Shown here in pieces: positions 24,723 to 39,159 of a DNA stretch of 64,000 nucleotides (position 1 is its first letter; each line of letters starts with the position of its first letter). The position numbers and the translations under genes were made by a program. This stretch comes from Monomorium pharaonis (lineage: Eukaryota > Arthropoda > Insecta > Hymenoptera > Formicidae), in contig NC_050468.1 of NCBI RefSeq assembly GCF_013373865.1, forward strand, positions 14,095,496 through 14,159,495, written 5' to 3'. A model generated the notes under the pieces. It did no database searches. It was not told the origin of the DNA and saw nothing but the letters and a program-made list of their open reading frames with translations.

Positions 24723-25650
24723 GTGAGTACCACATATATTCCTATCGTTCCTCTGTCGTACAAGAATAGTTTTTAACAAAAGTTCTTTACAAAAGAACTT
24801 TATTTGTATGACAGGTACATTTTATGAACTTCTGATTATATGTGTGTACGTGATAGCTACACGAGCTGACAAAAGGTCCTTGTAAGAAACCTGAATTAAG
24901 TCAAATAATACGCTTGTAATATTTAAAAAAACCGTGCAATATAATAATAATGTGTATGAAAATTATATTTAAAAAATATCAATTTGCAATTTATTATATT
25001 TGAAATTGTTTTAATAGTTTTCTTAAAGGAGCCACGAATAATGTTTTACTCGTGGCTGTTCAGCAATTGGTGTAGTGTTTCAGACCATGTCTGAAAATAT
25101 GTCTGAAAATATAATATCATTTTAAAATGAGATTACATCTCTCGGTAAAAGGATATACTTTTATGAAAAACATTTGGCACAAAATGCTGCCGCGTCTCTT
25201 GATGTCAAATGAAAAGATGATATATTTTATCAAAATGTTTTATATTTAAAAAGGGAATAAGGGAAAGTTTCATAGATCTAATTAAAAGAAATAAAATTTC
25301 CAATTTTTATTTTTTTATTTTTTTTAAAACCTCTTTTAAAACTTTTTGCGCGACATTACGAGATAAATTTAATGATTGACCAAGTAAATCATCTGTTGCA
25401 TCATTTTATCACTCGTTTTAGTAAATAATCCATTCGAATACGTTTACGTTTTCATAAAAGTCATTTCGCTCAACGGAAAAGCCGCACGTTCGTTCCGTTT
25501 GAAGTTGCGTTATGTCGTGGTAACATGCCTAATGCCACACCCGAAGAAAAGTCCGAGGAAATAACGCTGTTCTCCATGCGATGACCACACAACCTCCTCC
25601 GCTCGCCGTCCTCCACGTACGCGATGACGGCGACGGAGAGCCGTCCAGAC

Positions 25651-25798
25651 AGGCGTCGTTATTGCTCCGGTGCTGAGGTCAGTCTACGTGACTGACCAGA
25701 TATTGCTTGGTACGAGACCGGCGGTACCGCCGTGGCCACCGTCGTAAACCACTACCACCATTAACCGCCATAAACTCGCCACCGGAGCAATAACGCCT
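25651..25798. other. 148-bp multi-palindrome bounded by a long inverted repeat
   Basis: Outer arms CGTTATTGCTCCGGTG (25657-25672) and CACCGGAGCAATAACG (25780-25795) are perfect complements over 16 bp and extend to AGGCG/CGCCT with a small insertion. Between them lie GGTCAGTC-TACGT-GACTGACC (25677-25697) and the exact palindrome CGGCGGTACCGCCG (25719-25732). The arrangement would fold as a closed multi-branch structure in RNA of either strand, or it may be a short transposable element with terminal inverted repeats. It lies about 930 bp into the 27 kb intron. Confidence 0.75.
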
Positions 25799-26719
25799 TG
25801 CCTTCGATGGTGGAATATTCGCCCCTTTGGCCGTCCCTCGAACCCCCGCTTTTGTGCCCTCTTTGCGTGTCTTTTGTATTAATTTTCTCGCTTTCTCGAT
25901 GAATTTGCCAGCGTACATCTCTGCTCCTTTATGGAGAACAATAATGAATTAGCGCCGAGTTGGTGTCGACGGAATACCATGGATGGTACAAATGATAAGT
26001 AAATATACGATTTGTACAAAAGTATTGAGCTTTTCGTGTTGCATTTTAAAGAGATACGTTATACAAGTGCAGATGTAGTTTTCTTACAGTATTCAGCATC
26101 CACTTGTAAACAACAATTTTTTTTCTCTCAAATTATATGGATAAATTTTTATGAAGGAGAAATACAAACAACATGTCTGGAAAACTTTTATAATCAAATA
26201 TAGACTCGAATTTACATGTAAAGATAATCTTTAAACCTGGAATAAAATAGAGAAATATGCTTTACTTTATCCCGCGGGCAAATAAATTCAAAGCTGACTG
26301 CCGCGTCATTTAAAAAAAATTAAAAGTGTTAATTTTATGGTAATTGTGCGCGGAGGTGAGTGCCTCGTGTCGAGGTGCCGCCGTTATTCCCGAAAGGGCT
26401 GTAAACGAACCCTGAAATTGAGTCCCAGTCCCTTCGCATCCGCGGGGGTGTGCGACCGGGTACGGCTGCTACCAACTTTTCTTCCATTCTTGCGTCTTGG
26501 TGGGCAAATTTTCCGGGCCGTTCGGCAGGAGGACATAGGCCGTGTTCCGCATGAATCCCATTCGTTAAGGCACAATGTCGCTTAATTTCCGAAAGCACTT
26601 GGCGCGCAAAGCCAAGCGGGTGGGTGGCAATTCAATCGCGATGCGCGCGCTCTATGAAAATGGAGTTTAATTCAGGCTCCTCCGTGTCGACGGAGACTAG
26701 TAGATGAAAACAGCAACAA

Positions 26720-26769
26720 CGACGACGACGACGACGACGACGACAGTGGCGGCGGCGACGACGACGACA
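26720..26769. repeat. (GAC)n/(GGC)n trinucleotide tract
   Basis: About nine GAC units, a short GGC run, then four more GAC units. No coding frame around it is recognisable. Confidence 0.93.
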
Positions 26770-27286
26770 ATGATGTCGAAGCAACGTCGTCTCGCTGCCA
26801 CCCTTATTCCCGTTTCATTCTCACTCCGCGCGATTCATGATAGAATTACGGGCGCACAAAATTTTACCGCGTTATGATAGTAGCACTTTAAATTGCAGCG
26901 ACTTTAAATTATAGGTCGTTATATCTTTATTGTTTTATTTATAATAAAATGAATTGTATCGGCAAAACAATTATGGACTGCCTTATATCGGAGAGTGACC
27001 GCTTCTCGAGGAATAAGATTTTAATAAATTAAATTAGATAGTTTCAAGGAAAAAATAGTCTAAGTAGCTATTATTTGTATTTTTTTTTTAGACGCTCAAT
27101 TGATAGTAGAATTTTTAAGAATTATAAAGTGCAAATCTGTCAATAAATATTTCTGGCATTATTTTATTTTATGATACGTGATTTTCTGTTCGTAAAAGTG
27201 CGTACGTGCTTTTGCTTTGTCTCAAAGATTTTTTCTTTCCTCTGGGATATCTAATTAATTTGTAATATCTGAAGGAAGATGGAGAA

Positions 27287-27292
<6 letters not shown>

Positions 27293-27321
<29 letters not shown>
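27293..27321. repeat. (GA)n tract
   Basis: About 14 GA units at the start of a CpG-rich island in the 27 kb intron. Confidence 0.95.
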
Positions 27322-27324
<3 letters not shown>

Positions 27325-30300
27325 TTCCAGGAGTACAAAGTTGCGTGGGGGTATCTCAATTGAAAATCGTTCCCGGTCGCTATCTCGTCGTCGCTATCGG
27401 GAAGTCTCGTACGGTAGAAGTCGCTCTCACCGGGACGCAGTTTACCCCTCGGTAATTTCCCCTGGCATTGAGGAATGTGAAAGTCGGCGATTCTTCGCTT
27501 AGACGATGGAAGAGAGATAGGGAGAAAGATAGAGAGAAACGCGAGCGATGCGATATAAGATCGATCCTTCGAACGTCACGAAAGACGAAGGAGCATCGCC
27601 GTGCCGTCGTCGACGAGATGCAGTCGACCGTCCACCGGATGGAAACAAAGGATAACGAGGCGCGAAAATCGCTTAACGCGATTGGCCATCGATCCGACGG
27701 GAAACTTATCTCGCCCGTCGTTGCTCACTCGCCGAGCCAATAAAGGAGAGATCCCTCGGCCTTTCCGCGGGATTAAATATCTCGGGGCAATTTACCTCTT
27801 CGATCCTTTCCTCTCCTCGCACCTTGCCCCTCTCTCGTGTCCGTTTCTTCCTCCTTTTTCTCTTACCCTTATCTAGACGCCGACGCCCAGATTTCACCGC
27901 GGCGAAACGATCGCCTCTTATTCCCGAAGCGATACAAGAAGGAGAATTCAATCGATCTGAAATTTTTTCATGCGTGACGCACTGCATCGTTATTGATAGT
28001 AATACGATGAAAACAATTCAGTTTTGAAATCGTTGAGAAAAGCGTATCAGATACAATAGATTTCTTAAGTGCTCAAGAAAAAGAGGAGCAATAGAAGATG
28101 TCAATGTGATAATTGTAATTATTAATAAGATGCGAAAGTGAAAACCAATAATTACAAAATTACAAAATAGATTACAAATTTTCCATGCATTAACTCTTTT
28201 ATTATGCAGATATTATGCTGCATATATGCAACAGTTTAAAAGTATATGCAGCAACAAAATTTAGTATCATTATTGTTTCATGCAATTCTAAGTAACATAA
28301 AATAGATTAAAAATAAAGTGAATTATAGTGAAAGAGATTAACATGCCTGGCTTGCATTAATGCACATATTTCTGTGATAAATTTATATTTTATTAGTATT
28401 ATAATATAAAAATAATAGACATGTATGTAAATTTATAGAATATAGAAATAATAATATAGAATACGTAAATAATATAAACTGTTAATATTTGAATATGCAT
28501 ATAATTATATATAAATCATGATTTTGTTAGATTATTAATATATCTTCTTGTTCAATTGTTGCTTTTATGTTTTGTATACGTTAAGTACTGTGTGTATTAT
28601 AATAATCTTTTTATTAATTCATATTACAAATAATGTCCATATGAAATGTTGATTGTGGAACATTGCATTGCAATATGATCCAAGTTCTTTTCTTCACTAT
28701 AATCCAGTTGATCACTTTAGTCACTTTTAATCCATTTTCTGGATTTTAGTAACAATGGCTGCGTTAAATTTTTGTTGCATACGTACACATCTATACGTAC
28801 ACTTTTGAACACGTTAAGCTTCTATTGAATATCTTCCGCTAAATTCTTTTATAATTATATATTAAATGATTAATATGTATGTACATTTTTGAAGTATACA
28901 TTTTTTAATAGGTCTTTTATAAATGAGCTTTTTCGAGATCTTTTTTCAATTATGGCATACTTGGTTAATTGCATTGATATCATACATATTTTTGAATAAT
29001 TAATTTTTGAGTGACAGATATTTAAACTGTATTTATTTAAAAAATGTTTCTAATTTTGGAAACATGTAACATTTTTAACGTTCCTTTTTATGTCTTAATT
29101 TTCTGCAATACCTTATTCTGCACAGATATACTTTTTATACAGGGAAGTTAAATTTTCCGATCAGCATTGTTTCTGATATTATGTTATAGCGTAACAAGCG
29201 AATTGATATAAAATGTTAAAAATGTTCGGATTTGCATGATTCGAGCAATCGAGAATAAATTGAAAAAAAAATTTTAGAGTAAAATATTTAACATTATCAG
29301 AAGATTAAATGTCCTATATTACAAAAAGAAATTACAAGACTAAGATAATTACACGAAATGGTCAGAGTGTTCTTACGTAGAAATCCTATGACTGAAGGGA
29401 TATAATGACTGAGATCTGAAAAAGAGAAAGTCAGATCTGATAATAATTATTTGAGCGATAAAGTACATACGGACTGTCCCATAAAATTTGATGAGAAGCT
29501 GTTAATTGCCCTTAATGGGCACAATGCGGTCTAACATCTGAGGATCTGCACCCTCCTCGCACGGGAGGCTGAATTCCACACGTTTCCTCTCGTAAACCTG
29601 TCGCACCTCACAAAATAATCGGGCATTACTTACGAGATCGCTGTGATGCATGTACCACTGTGGGTCTTTTTGGAAAAATCTGGGGCTCCGCTTGCCGGTA
29701 AAGGCGGCGGGCAGCAGCAGCTTTTTGCGAGCGCAGTCGATAGTCTACGAACAATGTCAAAGTGGACTTCCTGTGTGTCGAAGCTGCGCGAATCTTGGAA
29801 GAAGAGAGGGACAGAGCGGAAGGGCTCGATATTCTTTGTGGCCGTTTCGAGGTAGATAGGAGCTTCCTCTCCCTTTCTCTTTCTCTCTTTCTCCCCTCCT
29901 CTCTTTCTTTTGTCCGCTCCTTCGTCCAAGCGGAAAGAAACCGCATCGTTCCTTCCCACGAAGGACTAGGTCCTTCGTCCTTACGTCCACGGCATCCAAT
30001 AAACCGACAGAAATAAAAGGATCGCGCTGCGCACCGTCCCTGTCCGTCGTCGGAGTATGGAACAAGGAGCGAGGACGTTTAGAGAAGCGTTTAGGTTCTT
30101 GCTTGTATACCAGAAAAGAAAAACAGCCGCTGTTGTGCCGCTGCGGTCTCCCGGAACACCTCCGAGCGGCTTCCATCGGTGTAACTTCTCTCCCCGTGGG
30201 TCAATGTTCCGGAACGAACTCCGTAAATATAGTTTCTTGCAAATTTCCTCCCTCCCTCCCTCCCGCCCTGCGTTTTCCTCCTTGCCCTCCTGCCTGGTTC

Positions 30301-31524
30301 CCGCGTTTATCCGCCCGCTGGCGTTTACCAAGTAATATTACACGATCGGCGCTTACGTCGCTCGCGCGAGCAACTACGGAGGAGCTTTTGAATAGATTTT
30401 CCGATCTGTCGGACAAACTCCGGACCCACCGGGACCAACTCGCGCGATATCGGTACAGCTTCCATCGATATATCGTTACGTCCGCGCTAATCGAGCCACG
30501 CCAGATATAGACGGGTCGATGAATAATGGAAGGAGAATAAATTGGTTTCACCTGGATTGTAAATTATGTTTTCATATAAATTAATATCATAAATATTTAT
30601 TGACTGCAATTGGTAGTCAGGAGTTTAGACACCGATTTAAATCATTAAAATATATATCTAAAATTATAATCCTAATATCGGTATAGCGAATCTGTCACAT
30701 TTGATACCGCCAAATTTATGGAGAATTTGTTAATTTACGAATTGTATAATTCGGTTCAAAGAGAGATTTATTTTATTATTATATGTAAAATACATTAAAC
30801 ATTATATCTTGATACTTTTGCATGGCAGCTGAAAAAAGGAATGGAGAAAATTGGAAGCGAATTGAATACAGCCGAATTAAATTAGTGCCGAAATAAGTTT
30901 ATATATGATGAATTGTCTTGCCGGATTACATCTAAATAGCTTTTAACGTCGATGCCCGCGAGGAAGAACGGAACGAACAAGCTGAGTGAATGAATGAGAA
31001 CAAACAGGTAACGTGCCGCTGGAACTTGAGCCGAGAATCTGCATAGCTCCGGGTCGTATTTAAACAGATAAATCGACTGCACACAGATCCATCTGGCCTT
31101 TACCCGTAATCGCTTAAATGATAAATCTATAAAGCGAATATATATACATTTTATAAATGTTTTGTGTTAGTTATATAATTTCTTGCTATGTGCCAACTTT
31201 AATTTTTTCTTATTTAAAAACGATCGTAGCTTCAATATTTTGATATTAGGACTTTTATCTTGAAATGCTTTCAGAAATATAATATCGATGGGTATATGAT
31301 AAATACGAAATACCCTATATAAAAAATCAATTGACAAGTAGATGTCTTTCTAAATATCACGAAATCAGAGCGTTTTATTATAATTGAGACATTTTATTTT
31401 AATAAATTTTTTTACTAAGTTTTTACTAAGTTAAAATTATTTTTTACTAAAATTTCTCTCAAGATCTCTTTGTTGCTCTTTTCATTTAGCAGTTGTAAAT
31501 CTTTGCGTCGGAAATACTGCATAA

Positions 31525-31557
<33 letters not shown>

Positions 31558-31558
31558 G
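31525..31558. repeat. (CT)n tract
   Basis: About 16 TC units with one TTT interruption. Confidence 0.95.
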
Positions 31559-33763
31559 ATTAGAATTTACTACATTGCTCTTGTGCAGCGCGTGAGACAT
31601 GATGTCAGAATTTCTTGGCGTGTTACATTCGTGGATTGTTTCCCGCATGCATCGCGTAAATTTAATATGAAATACAGAAGGCGCCTTGCGGACCATGATG
31701 CAGGAACGATGCGAGGATACAACGGTACGCCTTGGCATTTATCTGATCGCTAATAACACGTAGACTGCTGTCCCCCGTCTATTACGCTCCGGTCTTACGA
31801 TCACGTACTCTCGCGCTCCGAGCCTTATGGGGCCGTGTTGTATGTACGTGCGCCGTCGTACTCTGGTTTATGGGTCATCGAGCCGAGCGTCGTTGCAGCC
31901 GGGAAAACGCGTCATGCAATCGTGTCGTGGTGGACGCCGTGTGAATCTCGACTCTAAATCGAATCGCCACGATCGCGAGCCGTTAATTTGACTCGTTAAT
32001 TTAACTCGTTATATTATGACGTTCCACGCGCGACGGCATGGAATTTTACTTAATGAGTGATATGAACAATTTTTGCGTTTGATTTTATTTTTCAAACGCT
32101 CTTTTAATATTATAAATAATGTTAGCAGTAGTTTTGTTAATATAATTTATTACTTATTCAATAATATAATTACTTTATGTTATATTGATTCACTTATTTA
32201 TGATTTTTTAAATTTCTTTCTTAAAGAGAGAAACTGTGATTCTGTAACATGTCAATGGTGCTTACTCGCATATGGTGAACAAGCGCAACAAAAAATTAGA
32301 AGATTATATAAGAAATATTTATTATTCCTATTTGTTTCATTATCATTTTTTTATCATTGAAGCATTGGATCTTCTTACAAAGAAAAAAAATTGTTTCTTT
32401 GTAAGATCAAATGATATTTTAATCGTCTTATTTTTTAATTAAAGTAGATTCTTTGAGAAAGGAATGAAAAAATTAATAAATAAGTAGATAGTCATTATTG
32501 AAAGCTAGAATTATATTATCCAATAAATAATAAATTATATTAACAAAACTACTGGTTTACATGTATAGGTAATACTGCTTTCCGGTTCTGTAAATACGTT
32601 GAATCGTACGGTATAGATTTTATGAAACAGAATTTGTGTAAAAATAAAATATGTTGTCTTTTTTATAGGGAAACATTTCTCATGTACACAGATAACATGT
32701 GACGTAACGTGTATATCATTTGCATGGTATTCATATAATGAAAAATAGATGTAGTACAAATAGCCTTTACGACGTTATGTCTTTAAACGAGAACAAACAA
32801 CATAATTCTATGACGCGGAGGCTAAAAAGATAAATGATCTACATTTGTTCGTGAACAGTATTTCTTACTTCTTTGTGACGTTGAACAATATTGATCGCTC
32901 TCGTTTCAAGTTACCGTGATATGATTTTCTTCTGATGAAGTTCCTTAACATGTTCTTTTTTCTTCTATCTCTAATTTTATCTTTTATAGTCTGAATCGCT
33001 TTGTATGACATATTCGATGCATCTATTTAAGAACTAAGTTAGACAAAATTATATTTAGTTTCGCTTCTAAAAGCTTCGAGAGATTAAGCAAGGCTTACTG
33101 TTGCACACAGAGTGCATTACTGCATATAATAACGGGAGGATTAAAACAGTCATAACGTCTCTAATGTTATAGTCAAACGCTTCTTCTTAAAATTTGAAGT
33201 AAAACATTGAAGCCAATTAATTTAAGAAAAATAAGCAGTTTTTACATTATCGACTTTACGTTAATGATTCCATGTTAGAATTTGCATAACAATTATTATC
33301 TGTTCACTTTTAATAAATCATTAATTTATACTTTTTGCTTTTTATTAAATTAAATTATTTTAAAAATTAGAAAAATTTGGGAAAATAAGGCTCACGAACC
33401 TCGCAAGATGTTAGATCTGTTAATAGATTTAATAAACAAAATAGATACAAATAAATTATTTTAATCGATATTAATTATGATAATAAATCAAGTAATCTTA
33501 GTTTTTCTTAGAATTTGTTCTGAAAAAATTAATAAACGGTGAGAATAGTGGAGACGAAGTAGTACTGAAAATGTTAATACTTGTGTCAGAACTTTCTTAT
33601 TCTGAACTATCGATTTCTAAAGAAAGAGTAAATATCGAACATTTACTGGAGTATCGCTATTGGATATGCTTTTTCGACGACGCAATAGGACCCCATATAT
33701 CGGCGCAAGTGCTCAAGAAGGTATAGTGGTGTATATGTGTACATGGTCCGCCGGTAGATGTAG

Positions 33764-33793
33764 AAGATGGAGGAGGAGAAGGAGGAGGAGGCG
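33764..33793. repeat. (GGA)n purine tract
   Basis: GGA triplets with one GAA interruption, ending in GGCGGC. Confidence 0.9.
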
Positions 33794-35718
33794 GCAGTGT
33801 CCAGTTATTGACCGGTGGAAGGAGGGTGTCTCAGGCGTCTCCGACGCTTTCCCCTGCAATTCTGGAACCATCGCCTTTCGTCACCGCGGTGACTTAACAA
33901 TCACGATGACTGTCGAGATTCACAAATTGCATCGAAAGTCGTACAAAATTTTTGTTACGGATTTCCTTTGATTAATATTGCAACTATTCCTCGGCAAGAT
34001 CTTCATTGGGACCATTATAATGCAAATTTTTTTTTCTTGATTATTACCCTTTGTATTTAAAATAGTCTTGGAATGTAATTCGTTTAAAACTAGCTGGGAA
34101 GCCATTCCAAGTATCGGACGAAGAAACGTGCATATGAAAATAATACATAAAATATTCATTTGTCTGTTTTTAAGTTATCGGACTTCGACATTATGAAACA
34201 TAGTCAAATTAAAAAGGGCTTTCAAGCATTTATTTATTACATTCATCGATTATTCGATATTACATATATCGAATATTTCGTTCGTAAATTGATATGAGAA
34301 GTGGCTGTAGAATTTTATTAACAAAAATCCCAGGAGGTAATGAAATGCTGAACAGTTATCACAATACATAAAAAATTATGATGTCAAACTTGCTTCTATT
34401 CTGTATTTCTCTTAAAATAATTGCTCTAATCGGACAATTAATCAATGCCAAAACATTCAAAGTCACAGAAGAGATTGAGGCTATTAAAAATCATGCAAGC
34501 AATTCAAATTTATTAAGTAAATTAGCAATTATAGATAGGTTTAGTACTCATCGTGTACGTTAATTGCCTGCTAAGTTTTCTAAAGATGCCAATAAATTCG
34601 ATAACTTCATATAAGCAGGCGCAAGTTTCGCAAGCATAAAGCGATTCGACTGAAAAGAATTTTTTGCGTGCCGTTAACCCGATAAGAAGAACACGGCAAG
34701 TTTCAACGCCGCCGAGGCTGGTCGGTGTCGGTTACGAAATAAGAAGCGTCGAGAGCGGATAATTTCGCGTGGCGTGCCCCGGGGCGCGTTAACGAGATAC
34801 GGAAGTGCAATTTCGATGCCCTTTCATGCTTCCCGAAGCGACCGGCACGGCCGGCTTGGTCCCCCGGGGGGGCTTCTTCCTCCTAAGGACATCCAGGACT
34901 GGCGCTCCTTTCGCAGCCGCGGCGGCAGCGATTGCTGGAGCTCCTGCTGCTTCTTCCTTCCTCCTCGATATCCGATCCAATAATCCGATACCGAGCGGCC
35001 GTCGGAGCGTGAAATTATGGGCATTGACACGACACTGCGGACTCGCCTCCTCAAGGGGGATACTCCGTTCCAACGGCGAATAAGACGAGTCGCCGAGAGA
35101 TCAAACTTTCTCTATCGGAGACGCGTCAGTCATGCACAAATACATCGGATACGGAATAGCGCAATGTTTCTCAATCTTTTCCCGACTGACGAAACGCTTT
35201 CGAATATTTTTTTTTTTTTCTTTTCCTTTTATGAAAACACATTTTGAATGCGAACAAGCCACCGGGTACTATTTGCATATAATAATATCGCGTTGCAAAT
35301 GCTGCCTAATTAATATTTTAAACTCTTTTATATAAATCGAATTTCACGATAAGTTAATAGAAAAGAGATATTTATTCGGAGGAGTTGTAAGCCATTTGGT
35401 AAGTTACGTAATATTAGAGCTTGTATTTATCAGAGTTCTGTGTGATTTATTCATTTGGATCACTCATAAACTGGCGACATGTATTACGCTGTCGCTTTCG
35501 CGCGCGCGCGCATTAACAATAGGCAAAACGCTCGCATCAGTTGAACGTCGGGATGATAACGTAACATGGACACGAGAACCGTAAACACAGAGAGATGAGG
35601 TGCAAAATATTCACGCCAGTTTCTAACTGCTATGACAACGCGCGCATACGTAAAGTGTACACGTAACCGCGGGAGAAATTACGTATATGTTCATACAAAC
35701 ACGTACAAGCGTACCCGC

Positions 35719-35719
<1 letters not shown>

Positions 35720-35753
<34 letters not shown>
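35720..35753. repeat. (CA)n tract
   Basis: Seventeen CA units, followed by CGTGACG. Confidence 0.97.
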
Positions 35754-35756
<3 letters not shown>

Positions 35757-37309
35757 ACGCGCTAGAAGTCCAGCGTGGAGGCAGAAACGCGCGAGTACTG
35801 GAGTGGATAGGTCGACGAGGGATGTAATAATCTGCGTCCGCATTGTCCGTCTTGCCGGGCATGGCCGAGTCCTTTGACATCTCGCGGAGTTTAATTAAAC
35901 TCGAGCGTATAATAGCTCCCCGACGACGGCGACGACGACGACGGGGAAGCAGGCGAGTGGGTGAGCGTCCGTGGTCCGACATTCGCGTTTCCCCGTGCCC
36001 GCCTGGCATTTCGCCGGCCGTCGACGCCGTGGACGGCGGCGCCTTGGTTGTTTTGCGAATCCCCCGCGGGGGACACCGCCTGTCCCAGGGAAACGCGAAA
36101 GAATCGTCGAGATCTCCCTCCTGCGTTGAGAGATTTGTCTTGGCGCCCTGCCAGTTGTATGAATTATTTCTAAACCGATATATATATTTTCTTTTTTAAT
36201 CGAACACCGGCGCGATCTTGATGACATGGAAAATTTTTGTTTCTATTTCGAAATAAGCCGTTTAAGTGAAAAAACGTACCGACGTGTATTTTGTATTTAC
36301 GCATAAAAAAGAAATACATTCATAAATTTATCACAAACATTAAATTTGTGTTCTGAATTCTAGTAATTTAATAATGTAATCAAGAGTATTAAAACAAAAA
36401 TTGATATTCTTATTGTTTTAACTTTTTGATTAAATTTTATAATATTCTTCAAAAAGGAGTTCTTTTTTTTTAAGTACACATGAATTATTCTAAAATTTTT
36501 TACAAGTACATTTTAAGACTATTTTTAAGAAAGTATTCTTTGTTAAAGTTGTTTTTTGTTATAATCTTGCCTGAAAGAAAGAAAAGTAAATTGAGTGTCC
36601 TTTTTTTTTGTTAGCGATAGAATTGATATTTTCTGTGTGCATAGTTAAAATATGAGGATTTTGGAATCTGGAATCTCCATTCTAGTGGATTATCGAGAGA
36701 GTATAATGACACGCGTTCTTCTTGAGACACCCTGTGTAAACTTGATTTGTCCGATATTAAAATGCCTCAAAGGCGTCGATGATGCAAACGCCGCCCGTTG
36801 CGCGCCATTAATTTTGCACGGAAACCGTCCTTTCTTCCGGTTATGTGCGCAAGCGAAAGACCAAGAACGAAGGCGGTCGGTCGCCCGACTCTTCGCCCAA
36901 GAAAGCAGCCAAGTATTTTAATTAGCGCAAGTACGTCGTTTCATATTTGTACAGGGCGAGAGCGCTTTGGCGCTACGCGATGTAATGAATATTAATTCGC
37001 GGGAGACGCTCTCTCTATCTCGCTCGTGCTTTCAGAAATAGGGAAGGATGGCGCGGAAAAGGCCTTCAAGCCAACCGAAGCGATCGTCCTTTTTTTCCTC
37101 TCTTTACCTCTTCGAGATTATTGCTATTCTCTTCTTCTGCCTTCGCCGCTTAATAATTCAGATTGCACGGGCATTTTGCTGCTACTGCTGCTGACTTTCG
37201 CCCCTCGCTGGTCTTTACCTAAAAGACAACGTAAAAATGGACAACCGTGTCCCAACGGATGGCTGACGCAGTAATCGGCTTAATAGTCAAGGAAAAAATG
37301 CTCAAGGAA

Positions 37310-38170
37310 ATGATGTATAATATAGTAATGATAACACGAGAAATTTACAGAAGTTTAGAAAGAGAGAAACTCCGTCGTGAAAATGAATTGAACAAAGTAG
37401 TAGAGAAGAGAAAACGCCCAATGAGGTACAGAAAGAGAGAGACGTAACAAGATTGCATAATTATTAGATATTACAGTAACGCGATAATAAAGCGGTCGGT
37501 GTAAGAAAAGCGGCAGAGAAAGGTGCGATCGGGAAAAGCGGGAAAGTTAATAAAATACGGAAGGAAGGCACGGCGGAAAATAGAAGTCACGGTTGGCAAT
37601 AAAATTACACAATTTTGTAACGTCTCGGCGCGATGCGGCATAAAGATGAGACAAGATGGTAGAGCAGGAAGAAACGCGAGAATATTATTTGAAAGCATGT
37701 AGATTGAGGATAACGGAAGGAGCGAGAAAATAAAAATGCAATGTTGTAATAAAGTCACGACAATTTTATAATATTAGCGCGGCATAGTAATGGAGAAACG
37801 GAACGAGAAAAACAACAGGAAAACAAGGGAAACAAAAGAGACAAGGGTGAAAACAGGAAAGATGAAACGCGGTCCGCGAGATAGTGTAAAAATTACTAAA
37901 CGTGTCCAACGAGCGAGTAACGTAGTAATTAACTTAAAATTCGGTGAACAAAGGTAGCTTCCGTTGAAACATTCACATACACCCGTAGCATAATTGTAAA
38001 ATATCGGAAGAAGGTCAACAGGCGAGAGCAGAAACAACGTATAATGGAATATGAGTTTGCTCATTAAATAAAAACGCGAAAGGAAGCGGGATACTGTGAC
38101 AATTTTAACTGATATAACAAAAGCGTGCGAAATTTGTTGGAAATTTTAAAAACGAGAAAAAGATATTAAT
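37310..38170. repeat. Strand-asymmetric purine-rich region with degenerate direct repeats
   Basis: Over about 860 bp the + strand is strikingly poor in C and T. Two copies of an AATAAA..AC..ACAATTTT.TAA block occur about 149 bp apart (about 37600 and 37748), each followed by a GCG.GG.CATA..GA.GAGA-like stretch. Blocks rich in GGAA, GAAAA and GCGG recur throughout. It looks like an old, diverged tandem array; the unit length is approximate. Confidence 0.4.
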
Positions 38171-39159
38171 AAGACAAAAAGATCGTGCAACTGGCGCAAC
38201 TAGCATTTCCGGCGGAACGGCGGTGTTCCACGAACATTTTTTAGGTGCTCCGCAAAATTTCCCGCTGATAATTACATTTTTTCCATAATTTTAAATGTCT
38301 CGACTTCAACTTCTACTTGAACTATAATTTTACACATTTTGTGCGCTAATATGAAGAATAAAGATAAAACGTATACTCGCCTGTGATTTTTCTATGAAAA
38401 AATGTACAACTGATATAACTTTTAGTTATATTCAATTATACGTAAATACCCGTTTAACATTTCTGATCAAAAAGAATTGTGTATTAGTTAATATAATGTG
38501 TTTTTTTTATATATTAATATTTCGATGATTATATCGTGCTTTTATTTATTACGGTTTTTTTTAAAATATAACTTTATTTTTTTAAAGAGAAAAGAAAACA
38601 GCTGTAGTTTCTAGCTGGATAAAAATCGCGAAAATACAACATGCGGCGATAAAATTGCGAGGATTCTGCGGCATCGCGGCAACGACGTAATGGAGCGACA
38701 ACGAGCGCGGTATAATGGTAAAGGAGAAAAACGGGTGTGAAGTGAACGAAACAGATAGATAGAGCACGAGCCGGCGAGTCGCGGGCAAGAAAGAAAGGTG
38801 CAGTCTCGCGAAGGACGGTTTAGGGCAGTTACGGTGAGGACGGAGGAAAACATCGCCCTTACGCAAACTATGCGCTCACTCGAAAGATCGTTTCAAGGTT
38901 TACGGAAGGCGTATAATCCCGTTTATCGTCCTCGTAAATCCGGGGATATATACTCCTCGCGGCGTTCGTTCGTCGCCCACCCCCTCACACGCGCACCACC
39001 GCTACCCACCCACTTTTCCGCCGTGTGTAGGGAAACCTGGGTGGTGCTTTAATCCCTTTCCATTTTACGAGCGCCTTTTACGAGCGCGCCTTGCAGGACC
39101 GTTTGCGCCGATATGCAGGTTTTGGAAACGAGCGGGTTGCCTTCCGGCGGCCTCACGCA

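Noticed and set aside
29626..30551. Several overlapping frames of 70-139 codons on both strands
   Set aside because: CpG-rich intronic island with pyrimidine-rich segments; no domain, and no consistent splice sites.
37471..38064. Two hydrophobic minus-strand frames that look like membrane proteins
   Set aside because: The Leu/Phe/Ser richness comes from the pyrimidine-rich minus strand of the purine-skewed block; there is no known family.
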